Part shown: positions 12,090 to 23,398 of the stretch, one piece after another
Position numbering within the stretch: position 1 is the stretch's first letter
Layout of the letters: each line of letters begins with the position of its first letter
Assembly: GCA_008973525.1 (NCBI GenBank)
Contig: WACJ01000316.1
Span: 302,607-366,606 of the forward strand
Source of the DNA: Stenopsyche tienmushanensis
Lineage: Eukaryota > Arthropoda > Insecta > Trichoptera > Stenopsychidae
Length of the DNA: 64,000 nucleotides
Direction of reading: 5' to 3'
The notes under the pieces: generated by a model
Database searches by the model: none
What the model was told of the DNA's origin: nothing
Seen by the model: the letters and a program-made list of their open reading frames with translations, nothing else
Made by a program: the position numbers and the translations under genes

Positions 12090-12242
12090 ATGACGATATC
12101 TCCAACGAATGTGGAGGCTGAGCGTGCATTTTCAGCAGCAAGCTGCCTGGCTTCAAAAATCAGATCCAGACTAAATGACGAAACACTCGATGCTTTAATG
12201 TTACTTCGGGCATATTCAAAGTATTTCCCAGACTCAAAGTGA
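12090..12242 (+). pseudogene. hAT transposase C-terminal dimerisation fragment
   Basis: Fifty codons from an ATG to a TGA read NVEAERAFSAASCLASKIRS, then RLNDETLDALMLLRAY. This is the hallmark of the hAT family dimerisation region: an S/N-x-E-R-x-FS block, then K-x-R-S-R-L, then a D/E-x-L-x-x-L-L/M stretch. The full transposase is usually 500-700 residues; everything upstream is missing or unreadable, with stops just before this segment. The native stop codon is probably retained. It is a dead fragment of a DNA transposon, consistent with hAT-like termini upstream at 11285. Confidence 0.85.
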
Positions 12243-13739
12243 AATCTATGAATTATTTTCACGGATGAGTGTTCAATTAAATTCTACAGATTATATCCAG
12301 TAGTTCTATCTGACGCAATAATTTTAGCGCATCAGGTTCTTTAAATCCGAATCCGAAATATATGAAAAACAAATTGTGTCTGAAAATAAATTTCGGAATG
12401 CAAAAGCTTACTTTTAAAATATATTTTCGTGGCTTAAATGGCTTCGGATTAATAATCTGCGAGTTGTGGTCGGGGGTGCAGGATAAAGGCTGTGTAGGAG
12501 CGAATTTCAAGCCCCAGAAAACTCTTGCGGGGAGCTTTTCGCTAATTAATTTCGAAGAGCGTTTTTATTCAGAGCAAAGTAGGTTTTCATGAAGGTCCTA
12601 CGCATATCTAATGGTGGTCATTCATTATTTAAAAGTCTCCCCTATCCGGCGATTCTTCGGTATCGAGGAGGGCGGTTATGGCGGTTAAATTTAATATCTG
12701 GAAGTGTTCGCTGATACATAATACGAAACGACGCCCCTAATTACGAGGACAGTTGGCGGAAGCGAGCATTATCCAGTTATACTTAAAAAGTAATGAACCA
12801 ACCCCCGGGGCCGAGACAACTGAACTGAAAACGCTTTCCGCCCTGCCTGAAAGAGCAATACGACCAACATCACCTATATACGCTCCTATTCTACAGGATG
12901 TTCAATTATAGCATATTCTGCACACTTTCAATCAAATAAAAGACACATACCGAAGCGCTATTTATCTATATAATTGGCCTATGTGTCTATTAAAGAATGG
13001 CATCTACGGCGTATAAGCTTCAACCGGTTTCCAGGGAATACGTCGATATCATGTCATGTATGTAATGATCGCCTTTATCATGATGCTTTCATGGAGTGCA
13101 ACATGTGTTTAATTTAATACGGTTTCCCCATGGCATATAGCAAATTACAATCATAGACCAAAGGCTAATTACTGAGAGTTTTCTTTAGCAGCGAGAAATG
13201 GGAGCGTAGCGGAAAAGTGGCCAGCGAAACAAACGTTAATAAATACATAAACATGAAAAAGTACACGGGCTCTTGGTTAACACCGCTCATGCTTCATTCA
13301 TTATTCATCATAAATACGAAGGGATACTTTAAAATAAATGGGTTTGCTTACGTTCTGAAGCGGCAAATATTCATCTTGAATAAGCGCCTATAAAATCAGG
13401 AAGGCCCCTCGCCGCCCATATTAAATACTAAAACAATAAATTTTTATTGGCTCTTTCGCGTGCAATGGTTTCTTTGGACTGTTCCGACAAGGGCTCAGAT
13501 AATTGATGAACGCCGACTTGATTACTTCATTTGAATGGACTATGAAAAAAAGCCAACGCCTTAAAACCTCAATCAATTCGGAAAGCTCCAGTCAAATTTA
13601 GAGGTAAAATTATACAAATTCAAAACGCCCGATTCACTTATTGCGCGAAGAATACACTGCAAAGACAGTGCAAAATATGTAATTATTGAAATTATTCACT
13701 TTGTCACTGTCAAGAACAAGTTTTAAAAACAGAATGAGT
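12243..13739. other. Presumed intron, nothing recognised
   Basis: Contains a moderately GC-rich patch at 12.6-12.9 kb. Opposed open frames at 12277-12592 lie on both strands of the same bases and carry no motif. Nothing else was recognised. Confidence 0.4.
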
Positions 13740-14010
13740 GTTTTTAAGTCGAAAATCGATCGTTCGTGTTGTCTTAAGAACAGGCGTTTGTTTTGATATT
13801 TAAGATACTAGCATCATTCTTATCGTTGATCAATTTTGTTATTCCCCCTTGACTGTTCTGGAATGGCGTCATTAGCTGAGTATCAGCACTCATTTGCAAA
13901 ACCTACTCCTTCAGAAGTAAACTGGCAGGCTTGCACGGTATCCCTGTCCTTTTATTTTTGCAACACATTAATAGGCAAAAATAGCTGAACAACAGAAAAC
14001 AGAAGCTATG
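13740..14010 (+). repeat. Dispersed repeat Y, copy 2
   Basis: Matches 27965-28170 in the same orientation and 11430-11700 in reverse. It carries the AACAGGCGTTTGTTTTGAT start, the CAATTTTGTTATTCC block and an AATAGGCAAAAATAGCTGAA end shared with the third copy. Confidence 0.75.
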
Positions 14011-16014
14011 ACAGTTGATCATTAAGAAATGAAAGAATTAATGAAGATTTAATAAATCCAGATTTAGCTTTTATTTTATGTGGAATGTAACGGGACACCT
14101 TTACATGATTTTTTTTTTCATCTCTAATAGTTATCCGCTATTTTGATGACGGATATGGTACATTATAAAGGATAAAAGAGTAAATTACAAATTTAAATAA
14201 ACTGCTCTAATAAGAACTTCAAAGAAATTAAGAATTTTAATTTGTCGGTATCTTAAAGAGCAGCAAAATTTGTGAAAGCTCGTCAGACCGGAGCCAAGTT
14301 TGAATATTTCAACAAATAGCTAAGACGTTGCTTTTAATTTATGCACCTCAAATGTCAACAGCACTTAACATTGCGAAAAGTTTTTCAGGTTCGTTTTTGC
14401 GCCTCTTTCAATTTGGCGAATACAGTTTTAGAGGTATTGTGCTAGGAGCAGACACCTGCCTGCTGGATATGGCTGCTAGGCGCAATGGCGTGATTAATAA
14501 TTGGCAGGCGCTGAACTTTTCGTTTTCGAGTTTATAACTTTGTTAGCTACGGTGGTATTTGTACTCACCGGCCATTTCAGCAGCTAAGTGCATACTTTAA
14601 GCTTGAGACAAAATAAGTGTAACTTGCCCTCCACTTAGCTCTAATGATCTCGTCGGGAATTCCGCCTATTACTCAAGCATTCCATTTGCTCACTTTTGTT
14701 AATTGTTTATAGCGTCGCTATGAAAGGAATCTCCCATTGGAGGGACTGCCTTTAAACTTGATTCTGGACACGTTTTAATCGCATAAGTCTGGATCAGGTC
14801 AAGAATGCAGAGAGCTTGAGAATTCAGCATTTTAATCAAAGACCGGTAATGACCAATTTCAAATGTACAACCCGTTATTTAATTTACAGCGATGCTATTC
14901 TGCTGAAAAATCCGACTTAGACTACATGAAAAATTAATGAGTGCCACACACACCAACATATCGATCGACGATTATAATGATTTCAATGTAATTTCTGATA
15001 TAATCTCAATATATATATGACAAATTTCTTTCCATAAATTTAATATACACACAGAAATGCTTCTAAGCATCTGACAAAGTTGTCGGGGAGTGTATTTTAT
15101 TTCAAAAGCTACATTATTAAGCTCGTACAGCTGTTCTCAAAATAACTCGGCAACATAGTTCAACCAATTTGGCGGAACTGGAATATACTGTACCTAGTTC
15201 CCGCTTTCTTTTTGGTCGTGTAAATGTAATGTACATTTTAAAATTTCGCTGAACAAATTCAGACGCGTTCGAAAGATTGTATCTTTGAATATAAATCCAT
15301 CGATCCGATGTCTATTATAACTTATACGTATATATATATATATATATATATATTTGATAGCATTCGACGGTCATCCAATACCATTTTGTGGGGTTTCTTC
15401 ACCATTTCTGGTGTAGTTACCTCATTTGTTCGATCAATGCGCTGTTCAAAACAGTTCATATGGCACCCATTTGTCTAGCATTTTTATCTTCCCTATTTTG
15501 ACATTATTTTTGCCCTTTTCGAATTATCCTTTTACAAATAGATCCTTCTCCGAATACTTCCTAAAATTCCGCTCTGCTCAATTCTTACAAAACCAGTGAA
15601 ACGTTTCAATTCCAAGAAATTTAAACTGCTTATTTCCGAGAAAATCAGCGTTTGACTATATGAACATGGATTGAATCAATTCGCGAACACGAACCCGACA
15701 GGAGGTTCGAAATATCGGACACAGGTAAAAAATTAACTCCAATTTTGTAATATATAAAATATTCGAATGCTTTACCAACTTCATATTCGTTATTCGAATA
15801 TTTGGGACCCCTAGTGGTCATCCTATCGTATGATTTTCTGCCCTAAAAATATGAATACGCATTTTTTAATTTTTTTTAAATGTTGAGGTAGCTACCATTC
15901 ATTAAAGTTTCAGAAAAAAAACATTGTATGGCCATTTAACTATGAATCCGGCTTATTGATTCTGGTATGTTTTTTAGTCTATTTCGGAGTAGAATAGCAT
16001 GCAGAAAGACTCAC
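14011..16014. other. Presumed intron with a TA microsatellite
   Basis: No gene or shared repeat was recognised apart from the TA run at 15329-15353. The frame at 14328-14537 has no motif. Confidence 0.4.
15329..15353. repeat. (TA)n microsatellite
   Basis: About 12 uninterrupted TA units. Likely length-variable between individuals. Confidence 0.95.
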
Positions 16015-16017
16015 TAA

Positions 16018-16217
16018 GGCCTGATCCACACTATGGTGCCGGTAACGGTTCGATCTCGCTCTCGGTCTCGGTCCGGTCAAATATTCTCATACAAAAAACG
16101 GGATTGGAACGATCCTATAGTGTGAATACTCTGATTGTTTCTTGTGTAAGAATATTTGATAGGACCGAGACCGGAGCGAGATCGAACCGTTACTGGCACC
16201 ATAGTGTGGATCAGGCC
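16018..16217. mobile_element. 200-bp hairpin MITE flanked by TAA (PIF/Harbinger-like)
   Basis: The left end reads GGCCTGATCCACACTATGG; the right end read on the other strand is identical for these bases. The inverted repeat continues with few mismatches for roughly 75-80 bases, so most of the element can fold on itself. TAA at 16015-16017 and 16218-16220 forms a perfect 3-bp target duplication. GG-starting inverted ends with a TWA target duplication are characteristic of PIF/Harbinger MITEs. No coding capacity remains. The 73-codon frame across it is a by-product. Confidence 0.85.
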
Positions 16218-16220
16218 TAA

Positions 16221-16810
16221 TTCACTACTGGTAACCCTCCTCCATAATCAGTACCAAGATTTGACTTATCTGGCAATCAACACCAAATCTGCATCAGTCA
16301 CAGTTACCTTTTAGGATAAACCAAATAACGGCCAAAATCACCATGAAAAAAATACTGGGCCATTCTCATTTTTTGACGACGAAATTTCAGTTAAAAATAA
16401 GAAAAATATGGTAAACACACTAAGAATCAAAGATGTAAAGGATCATCTTAAATGTATAGAGTGTTTTGTTCATCTTCATTGGAATGATCTAAATCTTCTT
16501 CCGTTTCAATGCTTTCTGTTTCTATTTGATAAGTTTTCGTTTATATAATACAAAGTTCATCGACGACTTTTTCACCATCGGTCGTTGTTGCTACTATTTC
16601 ACCTACTAAAGCTACTAAAGCGAGTATTCACCTCTTTTAAACTATATTGGAAATTACCCCACTTATTTTTTCTTCGTAAAATTTTGAGATCAATCTCATT
16701 TTGTCGGATTGATTTTTGGCAATGAAAACCCTTTTAGTGTATCCACCCGTCAGAGAACAGACACAAGAACAGCATGAACTAGCTCGAAATTAGGAGACAA
16801 ACTGATATTG
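16221..16810. other. Presumed intron, nothing recognised
   Basis: Spacer between the hairpin MITE and the first mariner copy. No gene or repeat was recognised. Confidence 0.5.
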
Positions 16811-16812
16811 TA

Positions 16813-17500
16813 TTAGGGTGTCCCATAACTTTCTTTCCTTCTGAAGGGGTAATGTCCGAAGAGTATGAAGGATGAGGTAAAACATCCCAGTCAAATGATA
16901 ATAATTTATTTCTGACGAGCAAAGACACATGAGGCCTGGCGTTATCGTAATGAAAAACAACGCCTCGTCTTTTCGCAAATTCTGGCCGTTTTCTGGAAAT
17001 TGCATCCTTAGATTGTCTAATTGAAAACAATATTTTGTTGAATTGATTGTTTTGTCTTGTTGAAGTATCTCATAATAAACTATCCTCTTCCAGTCACACC
17101 AAATGCATAGCAAAACTTTTTTTTGGATGTAGACCAGATTTAGCTACAGTTAAAGCTTCTGTACCCTTGGTCCGAGACCGTTTACGTTGGATATTCTCAT
17201 AGAGTATCCAACTTTCATTTCCAGTGACAATTCTCTTCAAAAAAGATTAGCTATTATGCCGTTGGAGAAGAAGATTGCATGTTGAAATACGCTGAAGTTT
17301 ATTTGAGTCAGTCAGTTCATGAGGAAGCCACACATCTGAACGATTGATGTAGCCCAATTTTGTCAGATGATTATGGACGGATGTTCGTGGAATTTCTAAC
17401 TTTTTAGCTATTTCGCGAACAATATATCGCAGATTTTCTTCAACTATGGCTATGATTAGATCTGTGTTCATTTGCGAAAGAAACTTATGGGACAACTAAA
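16813..17500 (-). mobile_element. Deleted mariner transposon, copy 1
   Basis: Inverted ends TTAGGGTGTCCCATAACTTTC (left) and, on the other strand, TTTAGTTGTCCCATAAGTTTC (right) sit between TA dinucleotides at 16811-16812 and 17501-17502, the mariner target. Inside, the minus strand encodes broken mariner transposase. The helix-turn-helix part reads VREIAKKLEIPRTSVHNHL, then LGYINRSDVWLPHELT. The HYDNARPHVS block carries the second catalytic aspartate, and WDVLPHPSYSSDITPSE follows. Intact mariners are about 1.3 kb with about 345 codons; here about 700 bp remain. The first 60 or so residues are missing, with coding sequence starting directly at the inverted repeat. The first catalytic site reads TGNES instead of TGDE. 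The C-terminal deletion joins the terminal repeat at the third catalytic Asp (PSD becomes PSE). It cannot encode active transposase. Confidence 0.9.
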
Positions 17501-17502
17501 TA

Positions 17503-20138
17503 TTTACAAAAATGTTTTGTCCCAAATAAAGGCCACCCTAATGTCTATGCTTTGGCACAGCAAAATGCTATAATTTTATGGATTTATATGTATATTTATA
17601 CAATTTTGTTTAGAAATTGAAAGCCAGCTTAAACATTTAAGCAAGCGGAGGCATTCTAAATATTGAAATACACTTTAGGGGATGAGACATTCGACGTTCG
17701 GTATTTTTAAGACGGTCTGCAAAGTTCGTGTTGTCAGACAAGCACGAAACTATTCGAAGTTGATTTGTTGAACGGTTTCTTACAGCAGTCGAATCGCGTG
17801 ATTCGTCCAACTATTGGCGAAATCGATTTCCATCATCAGGGGGTAAAGCATATTATCTCATGTGGACGTCAAAAATGTGTTTTTTTCTCATTTTTCCGAA
17901 AAAATAATTTTAAATCGGGTCAAGCAAAATTTTCCATTGAACTTTTGGCTTTATAGACTCGTTCGTTTGGGTGTACAAAGTGAAGGCAATTAAAAAAAAG
18001 TCATGCATATTATAAGCGTGTACGTGTTGCCTGATAGCGTTTGCAAAAAGTACAAAAGCGTCCAGTTCGTAATAGTGCACCGGCCAAATAACATGCAATT
18101 TCATTCCGTTTTAGGGACATTTAGGTTGACAACGACCACGGGAAACACCACACATTGAATTATCATAAAAATAAAAGAGATTGAGGGTGTGGTGAGGTGG
18201 ATTCGCTGGCATTTCGGAAGGAGAAAGAGAAGCGACCGGTAGAGGCTGAAGTGTAGGAATACTGGTCACCAACACGAGATAATGGAAAACAAAGATAATG
18301 CCAGTGGACACAAAGTGGATGGAGCATAAAGCGAGTGTGAACATGCTTTTATTGAATTTGTCTGGAATTGTAAATGAGAGCAGACCGGAAGCTCTCAGCT
18401 CTCTAAGTCATTTACTGTATGCCCTTTAGCAACATATCGCATTAATGATATGTGAACATTGCTCGTCACTGAGTCAATATACATCAAGGGCCATTAACTG
18501 ACTTGACCACATAAATAATACCATTGATATAACTTTGAATAATGTACGTAGCCCTAATTTCAAGCTAAAAATTCCGAGATGAAATAATATCGTCTCACAT
18601 GCATCGATTACACGGGGCGAGTTTACTCGCCTGACCGCATACACGTTCCTCCCCTAAATTAAACCACCGAAATTAATCTCCATAAAATTTCCTCCGGACC
18701 GAAGCTTTATTTTAATCAACGCAAAAATGTAAATATCCTTCCGTCATTTTTAAAAATCAAATCGTCGTCACTCGGAATCAATACACCCCCGGAGCAAAAG
18801 GAATAAAATTATATAAAACATCAGGACCGTAGGCGGGCCACTAATGAAATGCAATCATTGCAATATGAATATTTATATCAGAGTCAATCAAATACAGCAC
18901 CTTTTAAAAGAAACAACGAAAAAGCAATTTGAATATCTTTTGAATATTGATGACGAGAAATTTTCATTTTAATCCAGAAAGATTTAATTAAGCCAGTTAG
19001 GAATCAAATAAAAGTCACGATTTATCGGAAACCGCCCGCCCTTAATTAAAATACCACCTACAAAGTGGCCACCACCCGATGCCGCCCCATCGAACATCAA
19101 TATTATATTGCGAATAGTTCAATGGGATTTTTCGCCTAATGCGATTCCGCAGAGTCAAACCTCAAAACTTCCTCGGGATTACATCGCAAATCTGAGCTGA
19201 ATTGATTCATCCAAACATACCTGCAACAAAAGAAAAACACATTAAGTCGTGAATAAATTTGGACAAATATTAAATTTATAATAATGGAATTGCATTGTAA
19301 ATCGTCTATGCGTCCGTAGGAACGCCTTATTGAATCAAAAGATTGATCTGATTATGTATGAACAATATCAAGTATCTATTCTTAATTAAAAGCCAATATT
19401 TACTGCGAAAACTAGTCGATTTTATACCTTGACATGAAAGATGCATAGTTTGTTCTTCGTTTGAATGCGGTTAGCGACATTTTTTTTAAGAGTATTTCGT
19501 CATAAACTTTCAGTCTGCATGTAAATGCGCCATTGGTGATCGTTTTTTTAAGGATATTTAAAAATACACCGATAGAGCCTAGGGGTTGAAATGATTACAG
19601 CGGCTGTTCTTTCGAGTCCCAGCTCCATTATCGTAAGATCTGATCCGCTTGATAAAATCGATGTGATCAGAATGAACTCTGGTCCGGGGGCGTGCCAGAG
19701 TCAACAATCGGAGTGAATGCATTTGGTTGTACACGCGATGAATGCAGTCGCCCCGTCACGGATCGCAAATGCATTTCAATTTATTTAAATAACGCATCGG
19801 ATTGGCGTCGGTTGGAGTGGATCGGATGAATTTCAAATTGCAACTGCCCAGTCCCAACCACTCACTCTCCTTCAATATATTCCAGTTTAGCTTTGCCAGG
19901 CTCGCCTAAATCATACAAGGGCCGCATCGAGATCGACTTGCTTTACATAAATGAAGCCCGTCAAATGAAAATCTGCTATCCAATCGGATCGGCGTCAAAC
20001 GAATTGACACTATCGCATTCTTTCCATGTGTGTTCGAAATCAGCGCTTGTGACAAAAGCGTGCTCATCAACGTTCAGTTCAAATTTAGAATTTAAAAAAT
20101 CGAGATAGATATGCGAAAAAATTATATTTTTTAAATAG
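17503..20138. other. Presumed intron, nothing firmly recognised
   Basis: Includes moderately GC-rich unique-looking DNA at 18.1-18.3, 19.0-19.2 and 19.6-19.9 kb. Near 19.2 kb the minus strand has a strong acceptor-like sequence (polypyrimidine then TTGTTGCAG), but what follows does not continue the Rbp6 reading frame. No gene or shared repeat was recognised. Confidence 0.4.
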
Positions 20139-20417
20139 ATTAACACTTTGCACTCGAGGGGTGACTCTCACTCACCATATGATTTGATGCCGCAGGTCAA
20201 GAGGTGAAACTCGCTCACTACTCGATTTAAACCGGAAACTCGATGCATGGCATTGATTTTCGAAGAGGAGAAGCTTGTAGCGTTTTGTAATCAAGAACTT
20301 AATTTTTACGGCTTTTCCAACAGTCCAAATTTTTTACTTAAATTAGCTGCTTTAACTTCATAGAATTATGTAATTTTACAATGCAAAGAATTTAATGCTA
20401 TAGCCTTTTATGATAAA
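20139..20417. other. Presumed intron, possible solo TTAA element end
   Basis: TTAACACTTTGCACTCGAGG at about 20141 resembles TTAA-element ends seen elsewhere in the window, but no partner end was found. Confidence 0.25.
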
Positions 20418-20790
20418 CTAGCCGATACCCAGCGTGTTGCCGCCACAGAAGTAATAATTCTAAAAATATCGTTTATTGGTTTTATTATAAATATGAACAA
20501 ACATACAAACATTGATTTTTATATATAAGATCTACTGTAAATTAATTATACTATGCTTATATTATTTTAAAAAGTGCAAACATTAAGTTGGCAAAGTTTT
20601 ATTACGATCGAATAAACGGTTTGGCAGCGCATTAAATACGGACAAACAAACATTAATTTTTATATATTAAACTATGCCTATGTTACTCGCGAAATTTTTA
20701 AGAATAAGTGGACTAAGTTTTGTTGCAATCTGAAGAACGGTATGGCAGTGCATTTCGAACGTACAAAACCCAATTCATTTTTATATATTA
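20418..20790 (+). repeat. Dimeric 120-bp repeat family, copy 2 (module A)
   Basis: Starts CTAGCCGATACCCAGCG. It has the module A block (AGAAGTAATAATTCTAAAAA, TATCGTTT, a T-rich stretch with GATCTACTGTAA), then two core units about 120 bases apart, ending in CATTTTTATATATTAGA. Same architecture as the copies at 42693-43123 and 44713-45103. Confidence 0.85.
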
Positions 20791-22247
20791 GATTATTATG
20801 TTTATAAAATGAAATATATTTTATATTCACGTTATCCTGATGAAATATTAAAAACCGGGATATATTCATAAATTATAAATCTGCATTATTGACTATTGTC
20901 AATTAAAATAAATGCAATTTTATGACATTCAAGTATATAAAAATATATATTTAATTTGCATGTTAATTAATTTTAAAGCCTAATTAAAATCATTTACATA
21001 ATTGTAAATATAACAAAGTCAAATTCTCATTTTTAAATTTATAGCTGAGCTTTCAAACTCGTGTAAAAAAATATATCAAAGTGTTTTTTTAGAAAACTCG
21101 GTGTAATTTCCATTCCGTTTTCCCTACGAGCATGTCTAATGACTATTATTTTTTAATGAACAAATGTGGATGTAAATGTTTTTTTTTACATGATTGTGGT
21201 CTTCATGTACTGTTTGATGTAATTGCCAGGGCTATAATATGGCAAACTTGAATTCTAGCGGAATTTGCAGCGGAAATTTAACGCGCCGTTTCCCTAATGA
21301 AAACTAATGCTATCAAATATAAAAATAAATAGCACGGTCTGTGGCCGCGCATAAATCAGGTCGAATCTGAATTAATTGCGCGATAATGAAGTCAATGCAA
21401 TTTACGTCCCCATAGCCCTGAAATTCATTTTATATTCCCCAATCATTACATTGCAGCTGCGGGAGGAAATCCGATCCAGCGAAAAAGCTCCCAAACTTTA
21501 TATTGTTGCTCGGTTCGGGGCAAATTTGTTCCAAGAAGAATCTAAACCAAACACACCTTATCTAGTATTCGCTTCCCGTATACAGTGTAAAGCTCGATTC
21601 AACTTTTAAACTTGAATAGTGTGAGCTTATTCACAGTTGAAAGCTTCGTTGCGAAATTTGTTGCTTGCGGAAACGGAGGCGCTGACGAAAAATGTTAGAC
21701 GAACAGTTTCGGATATCGTGAAATGTCAACTGAATTATTCAATTGAACTTTTTAGCAAATCTGCCGTATAATAAAATGTTACAAAGTCAAACAGGCACGA
21801 ACGCATTCTATTGCTATAAATCGATCTTTCGTTTTTTTCCAAATGAATACAATGATTTTGAACTGTTTATAATATACAATAAATGGCGTCGATATTCCTA
21901 TTACATGGTTTCGTAGGAGTACTTGAATTATATACTTCAGTAGGTCTTTTGGGTCTGAAAGGCTCTGTAAAAATTATGAAAGATTGCGTAGATATTATTA
22001 ATACTTTATACATTAATTTTTAAAATAATTTTATTAATAAATGGTACTTAATAAGATGTACCTTTGCCTACTCTAATAGGCCCTCAATCAATCAAGACAA
22101 CCAAGACGTAATCCCCTAAATATAATCTATATACACTGTGCTGCATGCTATTATCCTAATTTTGATAAGCAATAGTTAATATTATTTAATAAATTCATTA
22201 TCTTTCCAAGATTATAATATAAACCAAAAGTCATCTTCTTATTTTTT
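20791..22247. other. AT-rich presumed intron, nothing recognised
   Basis: No gene, RNA or shared repeat was recognised. The frame at 21376-21609 carries no motif. Confidence 0.45.
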
Positions 22248-22595
22248 AATATATAAAAATGAATTGGGCTTTGTTCGTTCGAAATGCGTTGCCATACCGT
22301 TCATCAGACTCCGATAAAACTTCGTTCACTTATTGCTAAGAATTCTGCAAAACATATAGGCATTGTTTAATATATAAAAATTAATGTTTGTTTGTCCGTA
22401 TTTAATGCGCTGTCATACCGTTCATTCGATTGCGATAAAACTTTGCCAACTTATAGTTTGCACTTTGTCAAATAATATTGGTATAATAAAATTAGCTTAC
22501 AGTAGATCTTATATATAAAAATCAATGCTTGTATGTTCGTATTTATAATAAAACCAACAAAATTTAATTATTTCTATCATTCCGAATCAAATAAT
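22248..22595 (-). repeat. Dimeric 120-bp repeat family, copy 3 (module A)
   Basis: Reverse-orientation copy. TATATAAAAATGAATTGGGC opens it, two cores (CATACCGTTCAT) follow about 120 bases apart, then the module A sequence including CTTACAGTAGATCTTATATA and ATTTCTATCATTCC. The outer CTAG edge is missing. Confidence 0.85.
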
Positions 22596-22904
22596 AACGT
22601 CCATCTAAATAACAATATGCTTTTCATCCCGAATTTTATATCATTGGCACCATTTTTACAAATGAAATACTATTCTAGATTTCAGGTGACACTTTGTGCA
22701 TAGCATAGCGATCCGGAATGTGTTAATAAGAATCGTTCTCTATAAAATTTTATAGCCTTTAGACGATCTAAATTTTTTTTTATGATTACCTTGTAAATAT
22801 TCATCATCAACAACAATATCCATTCCAATTCGTCTGTATCATGCATTCACCTTCTTGTTCGCTCGATATTGAAGGTAGCATGTCCTCTGAATTTTATTTA
22901 GAAC
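22596..22904. other. Presumed intron, nothing recognised
   Basis: No gene or shared repeat was recognised. Confidence 0.45.
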
Positions 22905-23030
22905 GCTCACCCAGCGGGCCACCTGGATGAATGTGTCGAAGGGCTCTTTTGCAACCGTCTCGATAGGATGTGTGGGATATATGTAAATATTGAGTTGTTT
23001 TCCTTAGGAGATAGTGAAAAACTACTCTAG
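22905..23030 (+). repeat. Dispersed repeat Z, copy 1
   Basis: Shares CACCCAGCGG-CCACCTG and a TTTTCCTTAG block with 26255-26375 in the same orientation. It shares GTGTGGGA-AT-TGTAAA, GAGTTGTTTTCC and AAAACTACTCTAGA with 56690-56790 in reverse. No termini or coding signal were found, so the class is unknown. Confidence 0.6.
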
Positions 23031-23093
23031 ATTGGATAAAAATATGGCACAGGGTATGTGTCATTGGAAGTTAGGGGAAGAATGACACAAGTA

Positions 23094-23398
23094 TTAACAC
23101 TTTGACGGACACAGTCGTCAAATCCCGTCATGCGTCAGCAGATAATACTTGCTTTTTGCGCCGAATAAGTCTATGCATATCGTCTTCGTGGACACTTTAA
23201 ATCTTATCTCACATCGACGAAACTCATCAAAACTTAAGCGGCTGTGAATGTGAAATGAGACAGATAACGCTATTGTCAAAAATAAATGTCATCGATTCAA
23301 AACAATAATAATTGTATGTTTTAACGATGGTTTAACTCCAATTTTACGTTCATAAATTGCGAAAATCCTTATTCCAGACGTGTGCGTCAACCGGTTAA
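23094..23398. mobile_element. 305-bp MITE with TTAA boundaries, family P copy 1
   Basis: Left end TTAACACTTTGACGGACAC; right end on the other strand TTAACCGGTTGACGCACAC. The interior has short inverted motifs near the ends (GTCGTCAAATCCCGTCATG). The right-hand 70 bases resemble the right end of 50999-51656, including GATGGTTTAACTCCAATTTT and GTTCATAAATT. The TTAA edges and ACGG-ACAC ends fit a piggyBac-type non-autonomous element; the superfamily is inference. Confidence 0.7.

Larger units (their letters stand above)
11285..12242 (+). mobile_element. hAT element remnant
   Basis: Begins TAGGGCTTTTTGGAATCC, close to the termini of the hAT-like element at 39995-40685, and continues with the same AACCGGTTTTT and GAATATAAAAATTAAATTTT blocks. 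It ends with a coding fragment for a hAT C-terminal dimerisation domain. Between these lie stretches shared with 13740-14010, 27965-28170 (reverse orientation) and 61858-62100 (reverse). The right terminus and an 8-bp duplication were not found, so the end is set at the last coding base. Treating all of this as one element is inference; the individual homologies are visible. Confidence 0.5.

Noticed and set aside
17531..17541. CCACCCTAA as the right end of mariner copy 1
   Set aside because: The better matching inverted end (TTGTCCCATAAGTTTC) with an adjacent TA lies at 17500, so the outer motif is coincidental.
19560..19640. Possible tRNA (TTCTTTCGAGTCCCAGC resembles a T-arm)
   Set aside because: No matching acceptor stem, D-arm or anticodon stem could be paired around it.
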